Source: Allocoprococcus sp004560705 | GTDB lineage: Bacteria; Bacillota; Clostridia; Lachnospirales; Lachnospiraceae | DNA: 64,000 nucleotides | NCBI RefSeq assembly: GCF_052065755.1 | Contig: NZ_JBQHTK010000013.1 | Location: forward strand, 11,270 to 75,269 | Reading direction: 5' to 3' | Shown: in pieces, positions 43,162 to 52,368 of the stretch | How the letters are laid out: each line of letters opens with the position of its first letter | How positions within the stretch are numbered: the stretch's first letter is position 1 | Notes under the pieces: model-generated | What the model was told of the DNA's origin: nothing | The model's database searches: none | Seen by the model: only the letters and a program-made list of their open reading frames with translations | Position numbers and translations under genes: made by a program

Positions 43162-44043
43162 ATGAAAATTACAGAAGGCTATATGCCTTTCATGGGATAT
43201 CAGACCTATTACCGCATAGCCGGCGAATGTACCGGAAACAAAAAGCCTCTGCTTTTACTCCACGGCGGTCCCGGCTCTACACACAATTATTTCGAATTAT
43301 TGGATGAGCTTGCGGAAGACGGCCGCGCCATCATTTCCTACGATCAGCTCGGATGCGGAAATTCTTATCTGGACGGTCATCCGGAATTGTGGTGTTCCGA
43401 GACATGGGACAACGAATTAATGGCACTTAGAAAGCATCTGGGACTGACCGAACTTCACCTGCTCGGTCAGTCATGGGGCGGTATGCTTGCCATCGAATAT
43501 CTCTGCGATTACAAACCGGATGGGATCAAATCCGTCATCCTCTCCAGCACGCTTCCTTCTTCTCAATTATGGGCACATGAACAGCACCGATTGATCAGCT
43601 TCATGTCCAGGGAAGATCAGGATGCAATCGCACGTGCCGAAGAAAGCGGCAATTTCGATGATCCGGATTATCTTGCAGCCAACGACCGGTTCATGCTGCT
43701 GCATTGCGCCGGTGCGGTGACAGAAGATGCACCGGAATGTCTGCGACGTCCGAAAAAATCCGGAAAAGAGGCCTATCTGTACGGCTGGGGTCCGAATGAA
43801 TTTACACCGTCAGGAAGCCTTGCAAATTGGGAATATCGTGAAAAGATCGGAAATATCCAGGAACCGGCACTGATCATCAATGGCACCAACGATCTCTGCA
43901 CCCCGCTTGTTGCCAAGACCATGTATGATGCCATTCCGAATTCCCGTTGGGAACTCTTCGATGGATGCCGCCATATGTGCTTTGCAGAAGACACAAAAAA
44001 ATACTGTGCGCTCCTTCGTGAGTGGATGGCGCAGCATGATTAA
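43162..44043 (+). CDS. pip: proline iminopeptidase (alpha/beta hydrolase)
   Basis: This 293-residue S33-family serine peptidase removes N-terminal proline from peptides. Motifs are the oxyanion LLHGGPGS near residue 31, nucleophile elbow LLGQSWGGML near 104, and catalytic Asp (INGTNDLCTP) and His (DGCRHMCF) near the C-terminus. The ATG follows AGGAGG at 43147-43152; longer in-frame starts lack a site. A cytoplasmic role in peptide use is expected. An EamA transporter gene follows 21 bp downstream. Confidence 0.9.
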   Translation: MKITEGYMPFMGYQTYYRIAGECTGNKKPLLLLHGGPGSTHNYFELLDELAEDGRAIISYDQLGCGNSYLDGHPELWCSETWDNELMALRKHLGLTELHLLGQSWGGMLAIEYLCDYKPDGIKSVILSSTLPSSQLWAHEQHRLISFMSREDQDAIARAEESGNFDDPDYLAANDRFMLLHCAGAVTEDAPECLRRPKKSGKEAYLYGWGPNEFTPSGSLANWEYREKIGNIQEPALIINGTNDLCTPLVAKTMYDAIPNSRWELFDGCRHMCFAEDTKKYCALLREWMAQHD

Positions 44044-44064
44044 CCTTTAGGAGTGACTTTGCAT

Positions 44065-44934
44065 ATGACTAAAAAGCAAAAAGGGATCCTGTTTATCATT
44101 ACTTCTGCGTTTTGTTTTTCCCTAATGAATATGTTTGTAAAGTTATCAGGAGACTTACCTTCCGTACAGAAAAGTTTCTTTCGAAACCTTGTAGCAGTTG
44201 TTGTCGCCGCAATTCTTCTTAAACGGAGCGGAGCGGCTTTCCGTTGGAAGAAGGGTAATCTGGGCCTGCTCATTGCGCGTTCCGTCTTCGGCACTTTGGG
44301 AATCCTGTGCAATTATTATGCGATCAGCCATATGAATCTGGCAGATGCATCAATGCTGAACAAGCTGTCCCCGTTTTTTGTCATCCTGTTTTCTTATTTC
44401 TTTTTGAAAGAAAAGGTGACCCCGACACAGGCATTCTGTGTGATCGTGGCTTTCCTGGGCAGTCTGTTCATTATCAAACCAGGCTTTGCCTTCGGCGATA
44501 CCCTTCCGGCTCTGCTCGGATTTTTTGGTGGGTTTGGTGCAGGCGCCGCCTATACAGCCGTTCGCGGACTGGGACTGAAAGGAGAAAACGGTTCCTTTAT
44601 CGTGTTCTTCTTCTCTGTCTTCTCCTGCGTTGCTATCTTGCCGGCACTGATCTTCATTTATGAACCGATGAGCCCGCTTCAGCTTCTGTATCTGATCCTC
44701 GCGGGGGTCTGTGCTTCCGGCGGACAATTTGCCATTACCGCAGCTTATGCAAATGCACCGGCAAGTGAGATTTCGATTTACGACTATTCCATCGTGATCT
44801 TTGCCAGCATCTGGAGCTTTCTTTTCTGGCATGACATCCCGGATGCGCTTAGTGTGATCGGGTATCTCATCATTTTCGGTTCATCACTGCTTATGTTTTT
44901 GTACAACTCCAAACGTGCAAAACAGAGAAATTGA
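44065..44934 (+). CDS. EamA/DMT-superfamily transporter
   Basis: This 289-residue protein has about ten hydrophobic helices in two EamA repeats. The first repeat ends near MLNKLSPFFVILFSYFFLKE, where the family's P-x-x-x-x-x-x-x-x-x-x-L-x-E motif is visible. The start is the ATG after TAGGAGTG. DMT carriers export or import small metabolites; the substrate is unknown. It is likely cotranscribed with pip. Confidence 0.82.
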   Translation: MTKKQKGILFIITSAFCFSLMNMFVKLSGDLPSVQKSFFRNLVAVVVAAILLKRSGAAFRWKKGNLGLLIARSVFGTLGILCNYYAISHMNLADASMLNKLSPFFVILFSYFFLKEKVTPTQAFCVIVAFLGSLFIIKPGFAFGDTLPALLGFFGGFGAGAAYTAVRGLGLKGENGSFIVFFFSVFSCVAILPALIFIYEPMSPLQLLYLILAGVCASGGQFAITAAYANAPASEISIYDYSIVIFASIWSFLFWHDIPDALSVIGYLIIFGSSLLMFLYNSKRAKQRN

Positions 44935-44937
44935 AAT

Positions 44938-45513
44938 TTAGTTAAGATTCAAGATGTCGGCTCCCAGTAGGCCGGCATCTTTTGCATCATGCGTCACAAC
45001 AATCAACGTCCTTCCCTCAAGACATCTTCGTACGTACTCCGCAGTCAATTTTCTCGTTTCTTCGTCCAACCCTTTGAACGGTTCATCCATCACCACACAG
45101 TCTGCATCTGCAAGAAGAGCCCGGACAATAGCCACTCTTCGTTTCATTCCTCCGCTCAGCTCACGCACCGGTTTCTGATACACTTCTTTCAGATTCACTC
45201 CCCGGAACGCCTCCTGAATTGCCGATTCATCCAGTTTTCTTCTCGCAGTCAGGCGGACGTTCGCCGCCGCACTTAGATTCTCGCAGAGCCGGTTTTCCTG
45301 AAACACCGCAGCCATTTTCCCATGCGGAACCCCTGCAATTTCTCCCGCATCCGGTTTTTCCAGACCAAGCAGCAGATGGATCAACGTCGTCTTCCCGATT
45401 CCGGATTCTCCCATGACGCAGGTTGTTTTCCCTTCCGGAAAACAACAGGAAAATCGGTTAAATACATGCAATTCTCCGTAGGATTTACTGAGTTCCTTTA
45501 TCCTGATATCCAT
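44938..45513 (-). CDS. SsuB/TauB-type ABC transporter ATP-binding protein
   Basis: This 191-residue ATPase is short for the family but complete: Walker A VMGESGIGKTTL near residue 33, the LSGGMKRRVAIVRAL signature near 120 and Walker B CVVMDEPFKGLD near 140. Most missing length is in the loop region and C-terminal tail. With the next two genes it forms an importer of the nitrate/sulfonate/thiamine-precursor class. It is the last gene of the unit. Confidence 0.85.
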   Translation of the reverse strand: MDIRIKELSKSYGELHVFNRFSCCFPEGKTTCVMGESGIGKTTLIHLLLGLEKPDAGEIAGVPHGKMAAVFQENRLCENLSAAANVRLTARRKLDESAIQEAFRGVNLKEVYQKPVRELSGGMKRRVAIVRALLADADCVVMDEPFKGLDEETRKLTAEYVRRCLEGRTLIVVTHDAKDAGLLGADILNLN

Positions 45514-45525
45514 ACCGCTCCTCCT

Positions 45526-46314
45526 CTAATGTTTCTCAATCCGGCCGACGACTGCGCGAAGTCCGGCCAGAAAACATTTCTCAAATAGAAAGCTGATTAC
45601 AATGATCACGATCGTCCAGGCAAACAGATCCGGTGTATTCAGATAAACTTTCGCATGATACAGTTTTTCTCCGATCGAGCCGGAGGGCACACCGATCACC
45701 TCCGCCGCAACTCCCGCCTTCCAGCAGAGCCCGAGTCCCAGTGTACAGGCTGTTAGAAGATAGGGCAGAATCTGGGAAATGTAGATATAGCAGATCCGTT
45801 TGCCCATTCCGACGCCAAATACATCCGCCATTTCCAGAAGCTTCCTGTCCGTCTGGCGGATTCCCTGTAAAATATTCGTGTACACCACCGGAAGCACCAT
45901 CAGAAAGGAGATAAATACCGACAGATTTCTCGATGGTATCCAGATCAGGCACAAAATAATAAAGGAAGCCACCGGAGTTGACTTGATCACCGTGATCAGC
46001 GGACCAAAGAGGACCGCCGCGAAGGAAAACCGATACGCGACCACAGCCAGGATACAGCCTGTCACCAGCGCGAGCAAAAATCCGAGTACAATTCTTCCAA
46101 AGCTGAATCCGACAGACTTCCAGAAATCGTAAGTCACGATCAGCTCTCCCAGTTTCTTTATAACAGAAACAGGAGATGCCAAAAGGATCTCCTGTCCAAG
46201 CCACATACTGGCCAACTGCCAGACTGCGATCCAGAACGCAGCCGCCAGCACCTGTATTCCGTATTTTTTCATCCATGAATCTCTACGTTTATCGTTTGTA
46301 ATAGAACGCATCAT
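45526..46314 (-). CDS. SsuC/TauC-type ABC transporter permease
   Basis: This 262-residue membrane protein has six helices and the EAA-type loop KLLEMADVFGVGMGKRI near residue 160 that contacts the ATPase. The start is set at the ATG following GGAGGAAG; the first codons overlap the binding-protein gene by 26 bp. It belongs to the family importing sulfonates, nitrate or pyrimidine precursors. Confidence 0.85.
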   Translation of the reverse strand: MMRSITNDKRRDSWMKKYGIQVLAAAFWIAVWQLASMWLGQEILLASPVSVIKKLGELIVTYDFWKSVGFSFGRIVLGFLLALVTGCILAVVAYRFSFAAVLFGPLITVIKSTPVASFIILCLIWIPSRNLSVFISFLMVLPVVYTNILQGIRQTDRKLLEMADVFGVGMGKRICYIYISQILPYLLTACTLGLGLCWKAGVAAEVIGVPSGSIGEKLYHAKVYLNTPDLFAWTIVIIVISFLFEKCFLAGLRAVVGRIEKH

Positions 46315-47320
46315 CCGGTATACTTCCTCCAATGATCTGTGGATTCTGTTCCAACAGTGTATTCAGATAACCGGACAGCATCGTCTTCAATTCATCACCC
46401 TCAATAAATACGATACTACATTCCGGGATTGCTTTTACTGCAACTTCCTTCGTAACAATTTCATGTGCCCCGATAATCTCTGCCGCAGCCTCCACATCAC
46501 TGTTTACAAAATCGACGGATTTTTCATAGGCATCCATGAAGATCTTCACGTCGTCTTCATGTTCCTTCAGATATTCATTCCGCACGATTACAACGCCGGT
46601 AATCAGACGGCTTCCATCGTCGATACTGCTTTCCCAGAGTTCGTTGAGATCCAGGGCCACGCGCAGATTCTCATTTTTCATGAGTGCCGTAGTCACGAAC
46701 GGCTGCGGAAGAAGTCCGACTGCTGCCGTGTCTGCAGCCAGTGCCGCAACGACCTCTGCATGCTCGGATTTGTATTCAACCGTCACATCCTTCTCCGGAT
46801 CAAGCCCGTTCGCCTTCAATACCGAATTCAATGCATATTCCGGCGTTGCTCCTTTGCCGCTGGAATAGATTGTTTTCCCTTTCAGATCCGCCGCCGAATG
46901 GATTGTATCGCCATTTTCCACCAGATACAATACGCCCAGCGTATTCGCAGCTAGTACACTAATCTGCTTCTCCGTCTTCTGATAAAGAGTCGCTGCAAGG
47001 TTTGCAGGAATCGCTGCAATATCTACCTGTCCCTGTACAACCATCGGAACCATTTCATCCGGAGATGCTACAATAGAAACATTATAGTTTTCATCGTCAA
47101 GCAACTGTGCCATTCCCATCGCAGTAGGGCCTTTCATTGCACCAATGTTGATCACCGCGGACGGTTTTGCCTCCTCCGGCTCTTTATTCTCTTCTTCTGT
47201 CTCCTGCTGCTCCTCTTCTATCACATCTTCCTTCGCATCTTCTCCGGAACCGCATCCGGATAATGCAGCCACACCCATGCAAAGGACAAGAAGCAGTGTT
47301 GTCAATTTTCTCTTTTTCAT
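46289..47320 (-). CDS. ABC transporter substrate-binding lipoprotein (SsuA/NMT1-like)
   Basis: This 343-residue lipoprotein has a lipobox AALSGCGS at about residues 18-25, a Glu-rich linker, and a type II periplasmic-binding fold (NIGAMKGPTAMGMAQLL near 58, GKTIYSSGKGATPEYALN near 148). It binds the ligand for the downstream permease and ATPase. Relatives bind aliphatic sulfonates, nitrate or thiamine precursors; the ligand here is not determinable. Confidence 0.85.
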   Translation of the reverse strand: MKKRKLTTLLLVLCMGVAALSGCGSGEDAKEDVIEEEQQETEEENKEPEEAKPSAVINIGAMKGPTAMGMAQLLDDENYNVSIVASPDEMVPMVVQGQVDIAAIPANLAATLYQKTEKQISVLAANTLGVLYLVENGDTIHSAADLKGKTIYSSGKGATPEYALNSVLKANGLDPEKDVTVEYKSEHAEVVAALAADTAAVGLLPQPFVTTALMKNENLRVALDLNELWESSIDDGSRLITGVVIVRNEYLKEHEDDVKIFMDAYEKSVDFVNSDVEAAAEIIGAHEIVTKEVAVKAIPECSIVFIEGDELKTMLSGYLNTLLEQNPQIIGGSIPDDAFYYKR

Positions 47321-47348
47321 ATCCTTCTCCTTTTTCCCCTTTTCGTTT

Positions 47349-48224
47349 TTATACGCAAATCTGATATGCCGCAGTGAAGACTTCTCCGGCTTTCAGAACA
47401 TTGCCCCATTCTCTTTCTTCCAGTTTCTGTCCGAAATCCGCCCGGTCACTTCTTCCGTACCAGGGTTCAATGCAGACAAACGGCGCATGCTTCCCTGCCG
47501 GTGACCAGATTCCGAATAGAGGTGCTTCAAATCTAACTTCCAGATATTTTTCACCTTCCGGCGTATACAAAGCAACTTTATGGGCCTGATCATGTTCCAC
47601 GATCAGCGCATCCTCATCAAACAGCGAATCTGTAATCTGCAGCATTCCGTCCGTGAGTTCCAGCACCTTCGTCCTCTCGGACACCGTGCCGTTCTCATCC
47701 AGCACACTGGCCGTAAGCGGCTCACAAGTATCGAACCCGATCCGGTAATCCGTCTGTTTCTCTCCCTCTCTCAGCGGACAATTGAACGCCGGATGACCGC
47801 CGATGGAGAAATACATCTCCCGATCATTTTTGTTCGTGACTTTCCAGAGCACTTCCACCGCCCGTCCCTGAAGCCGATATCCCAATTCCAAACGGAAACC
47901 AAACGGATATTTTTCCAGAGTCTCAGGGGAATCTTCCAACGCAAACCAGATTTCATCACCTTTTTCGGATACCAGTTCAAAATCCATATCCCGGGCAAAT
48001 CCATGCTGGGAAAGTGAATACCATTTTCCATCGAAACAGCTTTGTTTCTCTCTGTAATTTCCCACAAGAGGGAAAAGCACCGGCGAAGTACGTCCCCAGT
48101 ATGCCGCATCTCCACACCACAAATATTCCTGCCCGCTGCAGTTATCTATTAATGACTTCATCTCTGCCCCATGAGCATCGATCTCCAGTGTCAGGCTTTC
48201 GTTCCTGATTTGAAACCTTTCCAT
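47349..48224 (-). CDS. aldose 1-epimerase family protein (LacX-like)
   Basis: This 291-residue galactose-mutarotase-like protein starts with the strand LTLEIDAHGAEMKSLID and shows YLWCGDAAYWGRTSPVLFP near residue 34, HGFARDMDF near 74 and GGHPAFNCP near 144, positions of the conserved His residues of the LacX branch. It probably equilibrates anomers of a sugar or sugar phosphate. It is a single gene between the ABC importer and the NiaR regulator. Confidence 0.86.
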   Translation of the reverse strand: MERFQIRNESLTLEIDAHGAEMKSLIDNCSGQEYLWCGDAAYWGRTSPVLFPLVGNYREKQSCFDGKWYSLSQHGFARDMDFELVSEKGDEIWFALEDSPETLEKYPFGFRLELGYRLQGRAVEVLWKVTNKNDREMYFSIGGHPAFNCPLREGEKQTDYRIGFDTCEPLTASVLDENGTVSERTKVLELTDGMLQITDSLFDEDALIVEHDQAHKVALYTPEGEKYLEVRFEAPLFGIWSPAGKHAPFVCIEPWYGRSDRADFGQKLEEREWGNVLKAGEVFTAAYQICV

Positions 48225-48289
48225 TATGATTCCCTCTCTTTCTCCTTTTATTCCGGATACAGACTCTTACATCCTGCCCTGCTTTTGTG

Positions 48290-48802
48290 TTACTTTGCTT
48301 CTACCAGATATCCTTTCTGCCTAAGCATATCCTCTATCATATCCAGAGTTTCCTCCGAGTCCGCTTCAACCCGGTGATAATGATAGTTCGAAGTAATATT
48401 TTTCAGCGGACTGGACTTTCCGCTTTGTATATCTTCCAGAAATTCCTTCACCTTTCTGCGCGAAGTAATTCCAAGCGGCGCTTCCATTCGTCCGTAAACT
48501 CTGTGATTTACCATCACATTGATAATCTTGCCCCCCAGATCCACGATCGAGCACAGTTCATCTTCGAGCTGTTCATCGGTATGATTCACCTTGAAAACTC
48601 TCTCTGCCTGGCTCGGTGCATTCAGAATATATCCCCTGTTGGTAGAAATAATATCATATCCTGCTGCCCGGATCAGCGCGATATCCTGTACGATCACCTG
48701 CCGGCTCACGTCAAATCTCGCTGCCAGTTCCTTCCCCGAGACCGGAACCATACTGCTGCGGATTGTATTTACAATCTCTTCCCGTCTTTGTGTCCCTGTC
48801 AT
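48290..48802 (-). CDS. niaR: NiaR-type transcriptional repressor of NAD biosynthesis
   Basis: This 170-residue protein has an N-terminal HTH_11 winged helix (GKELAARFDVSRQVIVQDIA) and a C-terminal 3H domain with the His-rich segments VNHRVYGR and NYHYHRVEA that bind metal and nicotinate. NiaR (YrxA) represses nad and niacin-uptake genes when niacin is present. The ATG at 48802 follows AAGGAGAC. It lies just downstream of the nadABC remnant in the same direction and appears intact, whereas its target operon is broken. Confidence 0.9.
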   Translation of the reverse strand: MTGTQRREEIVNTIRSSMVPVSGKELAARFDVSRQVIVQDIALIRAAGYDIISTNRGYILNAPSQAERVFKVNHTDEQLEDELCSIVDLGGKIINVMVNHRVYGRMEAPLGITSRRKVKEFLEDIQSGKSSPLKNITSNYHYHRVEADSEETLDMIEDMLRQKGYLVEAK

Positions 48803-48829
48803 TCTACAAGTCTCCTTTATCAAATTACC

Positions 48830-49183
48830 CTACACTGCATGCAGATTCTCCACTTCCACTTCAATCTTTCTGACAAACGGCGCATATTCCCTCGCCATCT
48901 CCACTGCCTTTTTCACACTTCCGGCAGCTCCGATATGATTGTCTTTCAAGAGGACTCCATCTGACAAATTATAGCGATGGTTGAAGCCACCTCCGACCCG
49001 GACTGCATATTTCTCAAATATACGCATATTGGGGGTTGTCTTTCTGGTATCCAGAAGTTTCGTTTTGCTTCCCTTAAGAAGCTTCACAACCGAATTCGTC
49101 GTAACATCTTCGCTTGAAATGTCTTCCTTAAGCGCCTCAAGAATTAAATGATCTGCCTGTAATGTCATCGTTATTTCGTTCAT
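48830..49183 (-). pseudogene. nadC: nadC remnant with internal deletions
   Basis: The 117-codon frame begins like NadC (LQADHLILEALKEDISSEDV) and, after TTNSVVK, jumps to LLKGSKTKLLDTRKTTPNMR and GGGFNHRYNLSDGVLLKDNH, then to EVEVENLHAV and a stop. A normal nicotinate-nucleotide pyrophosphorylase has about 280 residues, so roughly 90 residues are missing before LLKGSK and about 70 before the last NLHAV, which itself resembles the usual NadC C-terminus. Both gaps keep the frame. Much of the active site is absent, so the product should be inactive. Confidence 0.82.
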
Positions 49184-49218
49184 CTCTGATTATACACTCC
49201 TTGTCCCATCTTTTCCAG

Positions 49219-50583
49219 TTATTTAACCGATCCTTCCGGCTTTACTTCATTTTTCCGACCGGAAATCCGGTTCGCCGCCCGTTTGGCAAATACCAGACTC
49301 TCCAAAAGTGAATTACTCGCCAGCCTGTTCGCCCCATGTACTCCGTTGCAGCTGGTCTCCCCGACTGCATACAGATGTTCCAGACGGATGCCGTGCTTCT
49401 TCGCCACATCCAGTGCATCTCCCGTCAAATGCGGGAAATTCGTGGAATGTTTATACCTTCCTCCGATTCCCCCGCTTGCAAGAATCGTATCCGGTGCAAA
49501 AATCTTCATTTCCGTTCCGTCCTGCGCTGTCGCTACAATGCCCGAACAGATCCCATCTTCCTCCACAACATCCGTCATAGTTGTGTATTCATATATTTTA
49601 ATATTTTTTCGTTTCTTTACTTGTGTGATTAATTTACTCGTAATCTCTTTTCCCGTAATATCCTCATGAAATAAGATTCTTGGTTTTGAATGAGCCCCTT
49701 CGCGTGTATAGGCCAGTTCCCCATTTTCCCTGGCAAAATCCACACCATATCCGATCAGATCTCCGATAATCTCTCTGGAGCTTCGGATCATAATATTCAC
49801 CGACTCTTTCCGGTTCTCATAATGCCCCGCCCGCATCGTATCTTCAAAATAACTGTCGTAGTCATCATCGTCGCGCAGTACACAGATTCCGCCCTGCGCA
49901 AGGAAAGAATCACTGCTCTCCAGATCTGCCTTCGTAATCATGACGATCTGTTTCTCTTCCGGAAGATTGAGCGCTGCGAACAAACCTCCGACTCCGGTTC
50001 CTACGATCACTACATCCGTTTTCATTTCCATCTTTGCCTCCAGCACCTCTTCTGCCTGCAGCCGTTCATGCGTCGGACAGAAGCCTTCATTATAGACAAA
50101 CTCCTTTTCCGGAACCTGCTCCGCAATATAATGTGCCAGATTCCGATCCAGAATAAAGAAAATATGCTTATTGGGAAGCGCCTTCACAATCTGAACCGCA
50201 TTTGCCGAAGTCACGCAGACATCCGAATACTTCTTCAGCTCTGCCGTGGAATTGATGTAGCACACCACTGCCAGATCCTCATATTTCTCCCTCATTTTCT
50301 GAATCGTCTCAGCATCTGCCATATGCGCCATCGGACAGTCCGCATCCATATCCGGCATCAGAACTGTTTTTTCCGGATTCAGCACCTTGGCACTTTCACC
50401 CATAAACGAAACTCCACAGAACACGATCGTCTGCTCCTTAAGTCCGACAGCCACCTTGCTGAGATAGAAAGAATCTCCGATATGATCCGCGATTTCCTGC
50501 ACTTCCGGCCTCACATAATAGTGCGCCAGAATGACCGCATTTTTTTCCTTTTTTTATGCCTGTATTTCTTCTACTAATGTCAT
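49219..50583 (-). pseudogene. nadA-nadB: nadA-nadB fusion remnant (quinolinate synthase / L-aspartate oxidase)
   Basis: From the ATG at 50583 (after GAAAGGTGAGAG) the frame reads MTLVEEIQA, then TAA, then KKEKNAVILAHYYVRPEVQ, the normal NadA start, so nadA carries a nonsense codon at position 10. NadA similarity continues past VFCGVSFMGES to GFCPTHERLQAEEVLEAK, then the C-terminal part with the third cluster Cys is missing and the frame enters NadB (MKTDVVIVGTGVGGLFAALN). NadB continues to GDALDVAKKHGIRLEH and jumps to LYAVGETSCNGVHGANRLAS, losing more than 100 residues. Both halves should be non-functional. Confidence 0.85.
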
Positions 50584-50701
50584 GTCTCTCACCTTTCACT
50601 TTGTATGGTATTGTGTTGTTATTCTGCTCCGTGAAATGCTTTCTTTGATTTTGGAATGCAAATCCGGGAATATGAGCTGTGATAAATGCTCATTGACAGG
50701 C

Positions 50702-50730
50702 ATTATATCATATGACATTGCATGTGACAA
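50702..50730 (-). promoter_or_regulatory. promoter of the nad operon, with possible NiaR site
   Basis: On the minus strand TTGTCA and a perfect TATAAT are 17 bp apart. The -35 overlaps ACTGTCTTGTCAC, reminiscent of NiaR operators in Firmicutes. The promoter remains intact although nadABC are broken. Confidence 0.6.
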
Positions 50731-50774
50731 GACAGTTGATCGATATATGATTAGATTGTAAAGTATTGCTGGGA

Positions 50775-50890
50775 TGTTACGGATTTTCTAGGAGAAAACC
50801 ATGGGATAATCCATAGAAATGGTGGCTTGTTACGGATTTTTGGAAGAGAAATGCAGAATAATCCGTAAAGGCAATGTTTGTTACGAATTT
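50775..50890. repeat. imperfect ~52-bp direct repeats with internal hairpins
   Basis: TGTTACGGATTTT recurs at 50775 and 50828, and TGTTACGAATTTT at 50879, so units are 53 and 51 bp. In the second unit TTACGGATT pairs with AATCCGTAA, and the first has a decayed version. The 425-bp gap between the nad promoter and the MATE gene otherwise holds no gene I can support. Confidence 0.55.
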
Positions 50891-51008
50891 TGACAATAAT
50901 ATTATAGAATCGCACACAAAACCGAAAGTTATGAAATAAAAAATCATAACAGCAAGGTAAGTTATTCACTTCTTTTCCCTTTTTCAGAATTTCCAATTAC
51001 TTCCATAA

Positions 51009-52367
51009 TCATTTCAGTTCCTTCAACACACTCAAGCACAACGGCACGGACAACGAAAATGTCAGCACATCCGACACCGTCTGGCACATCTGTACACCCA
51101 GAAGCCCGAAAAACTGTGGAAGGATCCAAATCAGCGGTAAAAAGAACAACCCCTGCCTGGCCGCCGCCTGAACAGATGCTTTCAGCGCCTGTCCAATGGT
51201 CTGAAGCATCATATTTGACATAACGATCCATGCATTCAATGGAAATACCAGACACTGAAGCCGAAGTGCCAGACTTCCGATCCGCACAACATCAGCGTCC
51301 TCGCGGAACAGATGCACAAGCGGCCCCGCAAACACAAATCCCGCCGCCGAGATGACAACCAATACACCAACTGCTGTCTTCACACAGAAGAAAAAAGCCT
51401 CCCGGACTCTGTCATACCGCTTCGCGCCATAATTCGTGCCGCACACCGGCTGGAATCCCTGCCCGAATCCAATCAACGCTGAATTCGCAAACATCGCAAT
51501 CCTTGCCACAATTCCCATCGCCGCAATCGCTGCGTCCGCATAGATCCCGCCATAAATTCCTGCCGTCGTATTCATGCAGATCGTCGCCACACTTCCGAGT
51601 CCCTGACGACAAAGAGACGGCACACCGCCCTTGAATATATTATAAAAATAATGTCCGTTTGGCGTAAAATTCCGGAACGATATCCTGAAATTCCCGCCCT
51701 TCATGCTGGCTCTAAGTAATACCAGGAAGCTGACGATCTGGCTGATCACCGTAGCCAAAGCCGCTCCTGCCACTCCCATATGGCATCCAAAGATCAGAAT
51801 CGGATCCAGCGCAATATTCAAAACAGCTCCGGTCACAATTCCTACCATTGCAAAAGATGCACTCCCCTGAAAACGAAGCTGATTATTGATTACAAGAGAA
51901 GACATCATAAACGGCGTACCGATCAGAATGATCCGAAGATAGCTCATTGTATATGGAAGAATCGTTTTCGTGGATCCGAGAAATACCGACAGCGGACGCA
52001 GGAAAATCAGTCCCAGCGCACCAAGTACAAGCCCCACAATAAATGCAGAAAAAAATCCCGTCGCTGCCATTTTCTTAGCATCCTCAAAATTCTGTTCGCC
52101 CAGTTTTCTGGAAATATAGTTGCCCGATCCGTGTCCAAAGAAAAACCCACACGCCTGAATAATTGCCATCACCGAAAAGACAATACCGACCGCTGCCGTC
52201 GACTGCGTATTGATCCTTCCCACAAACATCGTGTCTACCATATTGTAAAATGACGTCACCAACATACTGATGATCGTCGGTACCGCCATCTGACTTACCA
52301 AACGTGGGATCGGCTCGGTCGTCATGTATTCCACCTTTTGCTCCGCTGACATATCTGCTACTTTCAT
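51009..52367 (-). CDS. MATE family efflux transporter
   Basis: This 452-residue twelve-helix pump has RLVSQMAVPTIISMLVTSFYN and FFFGHGSGNYISRKLG near the start and GFGQGFQPVCGTNYGAKRYD in the second half. Its start lies one base after the stop of the AlbA_2 regulator (TAATATG), so it is cotranscribed with, and probably controlled by, that regulator. Confidence 0.9.
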   Translation of the reverse strand: MKVADMSAEQKVEYMTTEPIPRLVSQMAVPTIISMLVTSFYNMVDTMFVGRINTQSTAAVGIVFSVMAIIQACGFFFGHGSGNYISRKLGEQNFEDAKKMAATGFFSAFIVGLVLGALGLIFLRPLSVFLGSTKTILPYTMSYLRIILIGTPFMMSSLVINNQLRFQGSASFAMVGIVTGAVLNIALDPILIFGCHMGVAGAALATVISQIVSFLVLLRASMKGGNFRISFRNFTPNGHYFYNIFKGGVPSLCRQGLGSVATICMNTTAGIYGGIYADAAIAAMGIVARIAMFANSALIGFGQGFQPVCGTNYGAKRYDRVREAFFFCVKTAVGVLVVISAAGFVFAGPLVHLFREDADVVRIGSLALRLQCLVFPLNAWIVMSNMMLQTIGQALKASVQAAARQGLFFLPLIWILPQFFGLLGVQMCQTVSDVLTFSLSVPLCLSVLKELK

Positions 52368-52368
52368 A

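Noticed and set aside
50751..50996. Minus-strand frame of 81 codons upstream of the nad promoter
   Set aside because: It is translated from the 52-bp hairpin repeats and has no ribosome site, so it is a shadow of repeat DNA.
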